Source: Azolla caroliniana (taxonomy: Eukaryota > Polypodiophyta). Taken from it: a DNA stretch of 64,000 nucleotides. How positions within the stretch are numbered: position 1 is the stretch's first letter; every line of letters starts with the position of its first letter. A program made the position numbers and the translations under genes. Of this stretch, positions 44,343 to 55,347 are shown one piece after another. The stretch lies in NCBI GenBank assembly GCA_043228905.1, contig JBHGNT010000015.1:14632001-14696000 (forward strand). The letters run 5' to 3'. The notes under the pieces were generated by a model. That model was not told the DNA's origin and ran no database searches. It worked only from the letters and a program-made list of their open reading frames with translations.

Positions 44343-47300
44343 ACATGGAACCATACAAACTCCAACCCAGAAATCCTCTCGAGAAGGAGTTGATGGAGAA
44401 CATTGTTTTTGCGTATGAAGTACATGCTTCCAAACTTCAAAAGTCATATAGCTTTGTTGCATTTCCTTAATCATCAATCCATCTAATGTTACATTCATTC
44501 TAAACTGTAGATTTTGTACATCCTACATGAAAATCTGCATTAGCCTCTTGTAAAAAATAGAAAACACGCATATAAAAGATTTCAACTCTACCTTTGTCCA
44601 AGCCTTGAGAACAGGAGGGTAGCTATGTCCAAGCTCTTGATTAAAAGGAAATAAAGAAAATCTTATACTCCACTTTGTTGTTACAGGATGTTTTGAAAGT
44701 TTGAACTTGTCCTGTTTATCACATAAGCAACCCATACAACGATTTTTATGATTAAAAATGCTCTATAACATCACACATTACTTTCATTGAACATATATAA
44801 TGCGTGTAACTCTCATGGTATGTGCATCTCTTGACAGAAAATACATGCCCATAGTGGAATAACAAAGTATGAGGTGGTAAAGACAAAACAAGAGATGGCG
44901 ATAGTAGCCGCAAGCAGACAGGTAAGATTGTTGTCAGATATATAGACCTGAACTTCAAGAACAAAAAAATGACAATTAAAGGCACCATGAATACATCCTA
45001 AACTGGAAATTTATAACGGTTCACAAAAGCATAACAACAACGTAACAATACCTCGATGACCATATCCAAAATTAATGCATCCAAAGTTGCTTGAACCGGA
45101 AAAACCGATTTTGAAGATGATATAGCAAAATCTGAAAAGATCGTGTCATCAAGCAAATACCTCTCAGCAAGTTCAAAGCGATCATATGATATTTGCACAA
45201 TCAGACTTGTTGCCATAGCTAATGGACTCAAATTCACCCATTTCTGGAATGTCAGTGGAAGATTAAATAGCCGAGTTATCTGCAAAGAGAATTTGAAGCA
45301 TTCAATTAACAATTAACTAGACTATCCACTAGGTTTTATAAAACCACTATTTATATTAATTGCCTACTGAGAATCCGTGGGGAAATAGTATTCTATTCAG
45401 TGACTATAGACATACTGAAGTTTAACTGATGGAGATAAGTAGGCATGCTAGTAGCAAAAATGGGGAGAAATGTATGATCATCAGAATACAGGAAGCAAAG
45501 CAGATTTCACAACCTAATGACATTAAATGATACTATATACTAAAAATCAGGAAACATGATTCATCTTTGTCGGGTCTCAATCAGACTCAAAAATATAGCC
45601 TTGAAACCATTAGATATTCAATTATATAGCTATCGTCGAAAAACCCTTGAAATTCAACCTGAAAACCATGATGTGTTTATTATGACACTATTTCAAATTT
45701 GAAAGTCACCAAAGTTGCTTGCAATCAATACTGAAACATCAAGCTTGGGGCAAGGGCCTTAAACTGCCACTCAAACATTGGGCACACATACACCCATAGT
45801 AGCAATCAGAATGTTGGGCAAATTAGATGCACAAAGAGAAGACCAAAGTCTTTTCATCATGAGCAAGTACTCCATCATGAAAAGGACAAAGTAAAGTAGC
45901 TTCTGAAATCAAGGTACATGAAAGAAGCCTTTCATTAAGAACAAGAAACCTGAAGAAACAACCCAAAACAAAGAGTGAACTTTCTGTGGTTGGTGTGCTT
46001 AGCTCAAGTGTCGCGGCCATTAAGGCCACCATCTACCAAAGAAATGCCATGAAAATGCCATGGGATGCCATGAAAATTGTGATTGACTAGGAAGCAAAGG
46101 GGAACTTGCAACCAATGCATAAATTGGCCTTTAAGGTAGTGCATAGTGAGATTTCACATAGTAATCTTTATTATTTTCCGTCTAAGTTTTGTGAAAGGTT
46201 AGCAACCCTTACAACTCTAATACAATGAAGCCAGGGACAAGCATGGGATGTGAGAGGTGAAAAAAAGCCTAGCCATCTAAGCATTGTGCATGTGGATATC
46301 AGAAGATATGCCAATATGAGTTAGGGGTAGTACATCAAGGACTGAAAATGATCTTGAAGAGGGAATCTAGCAGAGAAAGTTGTGTCAACAGTAGGCGCAT
46401 AGCTAGAAATACCGCAAAGCCTCTACAGAGATAGAAGCAGTAGGCTATTGCGGTGAGAGAAATTCATACATAGATCTATATACAAAACACAGAAAAATAG
46501 AAATTCAACAACAAACAAATGAATATATGAAAACATCTATGAACCAAATCACCTTCAAAGATGACAGTTTCTCAGATGTCATTTTGAAAGGACATAAAAT
46601 ATCCTTAATTGGAAGAACTGCAAAACCAATGCATTTCTTTTTTTGTTTCATGTGAGGACTTCTTTTCTCTTGCTTTTTATCATTCTGTATATCCATGTTA
46701 AGATCATTAGACATTTTCAGCCTATAGTGGTAGGAATTTGATCTTATGTCTCTTTTACTGTTTAGAACCGAAATGTAAGTCCATAATTCAAATCTTAGGC
46801 AAGATGTAAATTTGTCCATTTTTTTAAGATAATCAATCAAGCATTGATCTTCTGCAAGAGTGATGCGATGATGTGCAGTTGCTCCAAAAATAATTGTTTC
46901 CCCCAACTCAATATCCTGATCCATAAAACAAATGAGAGAGGAAGTTATAATTCTCCCTTGCCAAAAAGTAAACACCTTTTAAACTTCATAATTGCTCAAA
47001 CGCAACATCTTTATTGAAAAAGACATACAAACAGCAAAATATTGTACTAAAGAATCTAGTTATCTAACCACTTAAGATTCTGAACTTAGACTGAAACTTC
47101 TGCTTCTGAAAGATCTCCAACATGCCTCCGATTTATTGTACCCCCTTGCCAGTTTCCTGATCAAGACACCATTAGAAAGAGAGGGGGAGAGAGCACAGCG
47201 AGAATGTTGACATCTCCTTCAACAGACCTTCTGTCTATTTATTTTGAGGTCCAAATCCTTCATTATAGGGGCAGTCATATCTTCCTCAGAAGAGAAACTT

Positions 47301-49659
47301 CATTATTTGGCTGTCTTTGTGCCTTGTTGAACATTTAGATCGATCCAAGTTCATTATGTCTCCACTTTTATAATATTTTTCCATATCACTTCATTTCTCT
47401 CTGACTTAATTCATGTCCAGAAATAAACAGTCAGTATATACTCATATGGTTGGAGCATGTACTTGGAACCAATCTTTCATTTTTACATCCCAAAAATTCA
47501 TTATGTCTCCACTTTTATAATATTTTTCCTTATCATTTTATTTCTCTCTGACTTAATTCATGTCCAGAAATAAACAGTCAGTGTATACTCAAATGGTTGG
47601 AGCATGTACTTGGAACCAATATTTCTTTTTTACAAACCAAAAATTGGTTTCACCTTCATATGCCAGGTGCAGATGCCTAGGTAAAAGCATGTCATGGATA
47701 TCAATGTCTAGGTAGCTCCCATATTCAATGTATACAAGTCGCCACTTGGAAAAGCATCTCTAAGACTATTGGTGCTGCTCCCAACTCCAAACATTTCGTG
47801 TGGTACTTATGTTTACTTCTTACCATACAGACAATCATTGTAACAAGTGGCACTTCCATGTCTCTCCAATCTTCTGTATTGCAGACATTTGATCCCCGTA
47901 TCTCTGTTCTGTACAAGAGGGTGAGTGTGATCAATGTATAAATATAACTTGGTATGCAGTTCCTGCAACTGGACACAAGCACATTGTTCCTCAAGTGTTC
48001 ACAAAGCTGCAGAGCCTCTAGAGAGAGTCCAGGTGTGGCCAACTCTTTCAAACAGAGAAACAAGATGCATGTGAATGTGCCCCAAATATACATATAATGG
48101 CATACTGGTTGCTATATAAACAAAAATTGATGATCCAGCTTACTCACCATGCATTGTTTCTGTTAAACATAATATATTCTTGGTGTTACGGAGCTGACGA
48201 AAGAGACTTCTTTGGTTAGACGTTTTTACAGGCCTTCAAGCACTTACTAAGATCACGAAAATATTGGTTGCATAATGCAGTATGGGTAAGAGTAGTCTGT
48301 GAAAACTCGTCCCATGTCTGCCAAATCTTTATGTAATCTGAAATCTTATTGATGTACCTCAATTTTTATGAGCGTTGCATCAGTGTCAAAAGGCTGTCTA
48401 GAAATATACAAAACAGTGATATATTCTTTTGCCATGGGCTCTACCCTCTTCAACAAAAGCTCCTAGCATGACTATGTTGTCTATGCCCATTTATTTTTAC
48501 TTAAGAAAAATAATAATACTGAAATATATATACCATTAGTATAGAAAATGTTTTCACTTACATGTGTGAAAAGTGGTTCATCTTCTCCTGGAAACACATA
48601 TTTGATAAAAGCAAATCCTATTCATCAATAGAAAGAATTTCAATAACTTACATCTGAAATGCATTTATAACAATTGTATGAGATTGTTTTACATTATTAT
48701 CATTAGTTGAGCATTTCAGAACAAAATCAAGCCAAGACATCAGTTTTATACCCAGTAATCAAATGCTTTGCACACTTAATGACCCATTTACCAGACGACA
48801 AATAACAAACTACTCCATACAATCTACTAAATTAGTAGCTTTTGAAGATACACATAGATGGGATGCACACAAAACACAGATCTTCTTAATTAAAAACTCA
48901 TTGTTCCATAATCCAATTAAAATCGATAATATAGGTGACTTGAGAAGATTGTTTAAACAATGGAAAATATATCCAGGTTGTCATGACAATAGAGAAAATG
49001 CATGAAAATGTAGTGGATTGTACTAACACGGGTCCAAAGGAGATATTTGGGATATAGAAGTGTTTCTCATCATATACTGCCATTAAATTACTATGATACT
49101 GAAAATACAAAACTGTTTTAACCCTTGAATGATGGAAACAGTCCTAGGTGTTGAGCACAACTTTCGAAGGAGTCCTTCACACCTAAAAATGGTTGTAGGA
49201 GATGTGAAATACAAACTTCCAAACACATCTATCACCAAAACTATACAGCTTTGCTTTTTCAACCATTGATCTAGGAGACGTGATTTTAAAAACAAGTCAG
49301 CATATCTGGATAGCGTCCAAAGAAAAGCTTTTCTTACCGTATAGTCTAAAATCCTCTTTGCCACCATTTTTACATTGAGTTGGCAATTGTGAAATAACAG
49401 TGTATTGTACGATAACCCATGTATGACATCACCCACTACATTGATGGAACTAGAGACATGACATTATTGCATTGAAAGTGGTGATGTGGAGGACCAACTC
49501 ATGCCTACCATGTTCCAGCTTGAAGTACACCTGTGCAATAGACAATCTCCATTTGGATTATGCATATCTCCCACAATAATGATGGACGAAAGAGAAGTGA
49601 CATAACATTCTTGCATAGAAAGTAATGACATCGAAAACCATACCAACTTGGGTATACTA

Positions 49660-49725
<66 letters not shown>

Positions 49726-52431
49726 AATATGATGTTTCCATTCCTGTTATGCTATCTTAATGTATCAAAGCAAGCAATTGCTAAAGAGAAAGATATGAAC
49801 TCTAAGACAGGTTAGCTGCCTTCTACAAAATGACAAATCTGCTTACGTCTATGGCAGGCCACAGAAAAATGAAACTCCATGATTCCACATGAAAAAGGGA
49901 GAATTCTAAGCAGATGGTGACATTGATTCTAAATGTGTTCTACATAAGGCTGGAAGTGTTTCTACCATTAAATGAAAAGATGCAGAGCCCATCCACTCCT
50001 TGCCCCAGGAAATATGTTTATCGAAATCATCTAGATCCTTAAAAACTATCATTCCAATAAAAGAAAGGTTGCATCAAACAAGAAGGATCTTACTAGAATT
50101 TTTTTCGATGTCATTCTTCAATAATACATCAATTGGGACATTCTTAGCTCTCTGGACTGTCACTTCAAAGACATGCCTTTGTGTGATACCCTTAACAAGA
50201 AAGTAAATAATAAGTTATACATAATACAACATTAACAAACAACTTTATAAGATTGTGATATGAAGCATTTAAAGAGCTATTAATGGTCAGCCCAAATAAG
50301 AAACAAAATGACAGGTCAATCAACAAAGTAGCAAGTCTAGATATGATTCTCCAACACAAATTTAAATGCAATGATCTTCACATAAATTGAACAGCTGAGA
50401 TAAGAACTCACATCTTCAGCAGAGAGCTTTTCATTTTCGGATGTCTTTATCCTTAACCTTACATTTCGTATCCTTTCCAGAAACCGTCTGCCATACCTTT
50501 GTATAATTACAGCAGACCGAGTCTGTTTAAGGACGTTTAGCATTTGTTTCTTTTCACCCATACATATCATGACCCTTGCCTTTGCTTTCTTTGAGCCATT
50601 CTGGGATAGCCACAACGGAAAATTTCCATTCACCATATTTTCGTAGGTTCTAATTCTTGGAACCTGGACAGCTGAAAGTGGTACTTTTACCAACCCACAG
50701 AGATTGTCAAGTCCACCATTTTCTGATCGTGTTGAGCCACCACTATTACACCATATCTCTATGTAAATAGTGGTTCCATGAGTTAATGCTGGAGCTTCTA
50801 AAATGACATCACCAAGTATCGGTATCGTTGAACATGAATTTGAGTCTGAGTTCATAGAAATAAACCTTAGGGCAGAATGATGCTCTGACTTGATAATCAG
50901 CATCAAGGATTTGATTTCCCCATTCAAATTGGCCATTCTTAGCACAGATGTGCCAATATAGATACGAACATATAGCCAGCTTTCCTGTTATGAAATGAGT
51001 GTTGCGTCAAAGTCCACATATCTGAGAATCAGCTGCCAAATATTATTCCTCTATTTGGTCGTATTATGCAAATGCAAGATCCAAATCCTGAAACAAAGCA
51101 TGTCACGAAAACATAGACATTTAGGGCTCAATGTCTATACCTTTATTTGAATGTTTGATTTTTCTTGTATGGTGGCACCATAATCATGGACAACTTGTAA
51201 CCCTATGTCAAGTATTCCCAGAGGTTGTCGACACTTCAACAGCATTTGTTGAGTACAACTTTCTTCCTCTTTAATGTTCTCAGCATTAAGGCTCTCATTC
51301 TGGCAGCTAATATTAGAATACTTTGGTGAGCTGATCAAAACCATATGTGTTTGACGCACAGAAGATGTGTCTTTGACAACATCCTGTAGGGAAAGGTAGC
51401 CATTGCATTGTAATATAGTCTTCCCACTTTTACCTCTAAATTCAACATCAGCTTCCAGCATTTGATGCTCCCTCCATATATTAGAGATAACTTGATCTGG
51501 TGAAATCCTCCAGAAAAGTTGGAACTGATGATCAAACACAGATTTCTCGGTCGTTACTTTAACAGCCCTTATATATATACATTGTTCAGGGCATTGGAAG
51601 CTATTTCCTTTCACACCAGGAACAGTAAAAGCAAGGAAACACGAATCTACTTCATCTAGTTTGCGCTCTGATTCCATTACCCTAACCAAAGGCTCACAAA
51701 AAACCATCTTTCCAACGTTGAAAGTAAGCACAACTCTGCTCTGATATTTGACGAGAGTACCTAAACAAATGTACCCTTGAGTGAAAAGAAATCGAAAATG
51801 TACCCTTGATTAACAAGTAAAAGGAATTCATTAAAGACTATTAAAGGAGAGGAAAGCATTGCTTGAATGAAAAATATCCAAGTATACATACAAATGGATC
51901 CCTCACCTGAACCAAAAGAAATTCGATTACACACTAGCAGAAGAAAGTAAAATTTTCTATGCAAATGCATCACCTCGAACAAAATGAAATCAAGAAAAAT
52001 CTACAGAAAAATATATCAGCCTAATGAAATTAAATCCATTATTATACTAGAAAAACGTGAAAGGGGCAATTATATGCACAAATGTGTTGTTCGAACAAAA
52101 TCAAATTGACTATAAATACAGGACTTCACAAACTTTAAAGAAATCGACTGTACGCTGCTGGCAAATAAAAAGAAATAGAGTTGGCTACACAAGGGAAACC
52201 AAAACAAACGAACTATAGACTAGTAGAATCAAAGGGAAAAAAATTTAACACAAGTGCCTGTTTTGAATATAAAGAAATTGGCAAAACATGAAAGTAAAAA
52301 TCATATACGGAAATGAAATTATTGAATGTAAAAAAGTGAGACTCATAAAGCAGCAAAACAAAGGGGGAAAAAATTATGAGCAGAAACGCAGAGATGTTGG
52401 GATTGGATAAATTCAAATGGAAAGAAAGGAA

Positions 52432-52492
<61 letters not shown>

Positions 52493-52867
52493 CATCTTGC
52501 CTGCATCATCTGACGGAGCTTTTTCTGCCTCAGGGAAGAACAGTTCTTGCAGCAGAGCCTTTTCTGCAACATAACTTGGATCTTCTATGCTAAGCTCTCT
52601 TTCATCCTCGTCATCATCATCATCTTCTTCATCATCATCTTTATATATTACCCTGTCTGCTGTATTCTTCAGATTAAGCGTAGCAGAAGATTGAGAAAGC
52701 GTGTGTCTGAAGGCCATTGCCCGTTTGATGAGCGTGGAGACAGGATCGCTGGTACTGATGGCCATGGCCATGGCCATCCTCCTCCTCCTCCACTCCTCGT
52801 CGTTCTTGGCCCCTTCGTACGTGCAGTGCAATGCATTCTTTGAATCGCCTTGTTCCCACCCAAACAA
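44343..52867 (-). CDS. C2CD3: C2CD3 homologue (centriolar C2-domain protein), 5' ten exons
   Basis: Exons, minus strand: 52777-52501 (or from an upstream in-frame ATG at 52867), 51760-51141, 50984-50412, 50190-50094, 48617-48562, 48462-48358, 46915-46553, 45279-45052, 44711-44592, 44522-about 44343. Splice phases agree at every junction, giving some 870 residues with no stop. The order of blocks follows animal C2CD3: a C2 domain (FLAFTVPGVKGNS ... VFDHQFQLFWRI), LLxxG-type LGILDIGLQ, a second C2 domain (WLYVRIYIG, IYIEIWC, LCGLVKVPL, ARVMICMGEKKQML), then HVFEVTVQRAKNVP, FIKYVFPGEDEPLF, HHRITLAEDQ, RFELWTY, IGFAVLPIKDI, FNLPLTFQKW, TFEVWKHV and WVGVCMVP. C2CD3 acts at the distal end of centrioles and basal bodies. 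Exon 1 is acidic and unrelated. Exon 3 adds an IQ-like motif. Further 3' exons were not found. A truncated copy is possible, but conserved phases suggest an active gene. Confidence 0.8.
47351..47645. repeat. 147-bp tandem duplication in a C2CD3 intron
   Basis: TCATTATGTCTCCACTTTTA begins at 47351 and 47498. The two copies are nearly identical through TTGGAGCATGTACTTGGAACC. It lies between the exons ending 48358 and starting 46915. Confidence 0.9.
49662..49725. repeat. (TG)n microsatellite
   Basis: About 31 TG units in the C2CD3 intron between 50094 and 48617. The poly-His/Thr frames on the other strand are artefacts. Confidence 0.95.
52435..52490. repeat. (GA)n microsatellite at intron 1 donor
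   Basis: About 27 GA units. Read with the gene it is (CT)n beginning about ten bases after the GC splice donor. Confidence 0.95.
52493..52505 (-). other. C2CD3: Non-canonical GC splice donor of C2CD3 intron 1
   Basis: The exon ends GATGCAG at 52501 and the intron starts GCAAG at 52500, matching the AG|GCAAG consensus of GC-AG introns. The phase (one base left over) fits the acceptor TTTAG|GT at 51760. No GT donor keeping the frame is nearby. Confidence 0.65.
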
Positions 52868-52955
52868 ACGTTATGTATGTACTGTACTACGTATTGTATG
52901 ATGTATCTATCATCTATCATGCATGCTCCTGTCTAACTACTACCAAATCTTATTA

Positions 52956-53235
52956 AAGAGGGAAAGTGAGGGAATCGTGGGCGCGGACGGTACGGTGCAG
53001 GTCGCTCAGCTGATTGGCGCGTGCGATCTCCACCGTCCAATCTGGATAAAAAGCTGACAACGTCTGTCACCAGGATCCCCCCGACTCTCTGACAACCTCT
53101 GCCACCAAGAGCCCGCCACCCGACTCTGTCATAAGGAGCCCCGCTGTCTGACAACCTCTGTCACCAGGAGCCCGACTTTGTCAAAAGGAGCCCCGTTGTC
53201 TGATAGCCTCTGTCACTAGGAGCCCGACCAACTCT
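52956..53235 (+). repeat. Left terminal inverted repeat with ~50-bp subrepeats
   Basis: Outer part as above; inner part has four or five units of CTGACAACCTCTGTCACCAGGAGCCCGAC (about 53054-53232). The inverted counterpart is at 60421-60613 with fewer subrepeats. Confidence 0.65.
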
Positions 53236-53633
53236 GGGTAGTAGCCTGACTCTCAAAAAAGTAAAATAAAACTGAATAGGGTATTGGTTAGAGTTATCCC
53301 TAAGTTTTACTAGGTTTATGGTTCAAATCCTTCTTCTTTTTTAATTCTTTCTCTTTGGTTTTTTTTCTTCTTCGACTACTTTCTTTATTAGGGTTTCAAC
53401 ATTTGGTTAGTCACTTTACACTTCATTTATATTTAAGGGTCGTAATAGTGGTATTGAATTCTCGTCTTTACAAGTTACAACGTTGTCGTGAAGATTTCGG
53501 GCCACAGTGAGAAATCGGGGCGGAAAGGGCAAGTCGGTGGTGTGCAACATGTGCACATGTATAGTAGGAAACGGTGTATAGAATAAGGGGGGGAGCATTT
53601 ATCACACATTGTAACGCATCCCTCTCCTTGGTC

Positions 53634-53640
53634 TATAAAA
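53634..53640 (+). promoter_or_regulatory. TATA box of the solo LTR
   Basis: GGTCTATAAAAGGAGGGGGAG, a strong plant TATA context about 150 bases from the LTR start. Confidence 0.5.
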
Positions 53641-54099
53641 GGAGGGGGAGCGCCCTCATGAAGGGTTTGCCCATTTTGAGTCATGAGGGTATACCATTTT
53701 GTAGAGGGTCTTTCTTTTGTTAAGAGTTCCTAGGGTTAGTAACTTCCTGTTTTCTTTTCTTCTTCTTCTCCTTCTTGAGAAGTCGGGTGCCGCAACTATG
53801 GTGGCAAAGTTGTTAGGTTAACTTCCTTTCTTGGGAGCGTAGTCGGCTCGAAGCCGAGGTTGTAGCTTTTCCCCTGTAATATATATACTTATACCTGTTT
53901 GTGCATATTGGTGTATTTGGCGGTGTCGGGAACATAGCCCTTGTTCCCTGTGCATAAGAGTCGGCGTCCTACGCATGCTCTCTCTCTCTCTCTTTTGGTG
54001 AAAACACACAATTATATTAATAAATGTGTGTGAAAAACACTACTTACAATACGTCTGACAATGGAGTATGGTCACACACTAACCACACTACACTACATG

Positions 54100-55306
54100 G
54101 GTAGTGGAACATGTTGAATTGCCAATAGGCAAGACGAACACTCCACCGAGGAAAGAATTTCCACTTGTTCCAATAAAGAAAATTGTCACATTAGTACTCC
54201 CTTCAACTTTCATAGATATGCTTTCACTCCATGTCTACCATCGAATACAAAAGCGTTGCGCATGTTCCAATTATGACGCAATCCCCAATATTTCAGAAAT
54301 AGGAAAACAATCTCCATCTCTGATTTTGGGTCAAGCTGTGTAAATTGTGCAAACACCCACTGTCTAAGTGTCAAATAACATCGTGATGAAACTTGCCAAA
54401 TTTGAGAAATGTAACTCCAAATCTAACAAGCAATCAGACATTGTATAAATCAATGAGTACTATCTTCCATTTGAACAATGCAAAAAAAGCAATTACCCGT
54501 TGCTAGTCAACGACGCTTTAAAGCTAATCCCAAGGCAATCCTCCGATCAAAACTCTCCAAATGAATACCTTTGCAACAAGTGGCAATTTAGAATGCCAAC
54601 TACGTTGTAAGATCTGTCACCACCCATGATCAAATTTGTGTATTTTCCATTCTTCTTCAGCCTTAGATGATAATCATCCAAGAGACTCAACGGAACAATG
54701 ATACAAAAGATTAGTAGTCACTTGTAACAATGGTGTTTGACCCCTTAAACTCCAATCAATCCACGGTTGTTCTCCTGTTTGTAGAGGTAAGGGACCTTGC
54801 ATCAATGCAATATTCTGTAGTTGTTGCCAAATAAACCCATAATTAGGCGGGATGCGTAATAATTGTCATGCTTCAGTAAACTCCAAAATTCTTTGAGATG
54901 GAACCTCAACTATATCTCCCACCTCTTTGACCCCCAAACGAAACAAACGATTAAATTGAGAACACAATCTCTCCTTTCCTGGCCAACATAATAACCGAGA
55001 AGACACAAGTAACTCTTTTTGCAAATAGTTACAATGCTCTCTACTAGATGATGGTTTCCATACACATAACAAGAGTGCTTCTTGCCATGAGGTAACTAAG
55101 TGTTGAACACATGAAGAACTCGGAATCCTAAGTGAAATACATCCATTTAGTAATTGCCACCATGAAGCCTTAATCGTTGTCCTCCCATGTGTTAAACCCT
55201 TGTTCTCAATGAAATATTGAACAATAGATATCCATGGTTGTGAGTTTGAACACATGTCTTGTAATAATGAAAATCTACGAGCCATCATATGCATAGATAA
55301 GTTCAA
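54100..55306 (-). pseudogene. L1 ORF2 C-terminal part and zinc-binding domain
   Basis: Continuation after the stop: 54866-55306 is open and contains LNLSMHMMARRFSLLQDM and WWQLLNGCIS, typical of the post-polymerase region. Lower down, in pieces, WHSKLPLVAKVFIWRVLIGG and a His/Cys-containing stretch correspond to the zinc-binding domain. Multiple stops below 54860. Confidence 0.7.
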
Positions 55307-55347
55307 TATTCCAACCCCCCCAATCGCTTACGGGTTGCTAGATGATT

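Noticed and set aside
47725-48093. 122-codon minus-strand frame in the C2CD3 region
   Set aside because: No similarity to the expected C2CD3 blocks and no splice sites that keep the phase between the exons at 48358 and 46915.
48230-48330. Candidate exon containing IWQTWDEFSQ
   Set aside because: The intron between it and the preceding exon would be only 20-31 bases, and its end phase does not fit the next exon; kept only as a possible alternative exon.
49464-49741. Poly(His-Thr) frames on the minus strand
   Set aside because: Produced by the (TG)n microsatellite in a C2CD3 intron.
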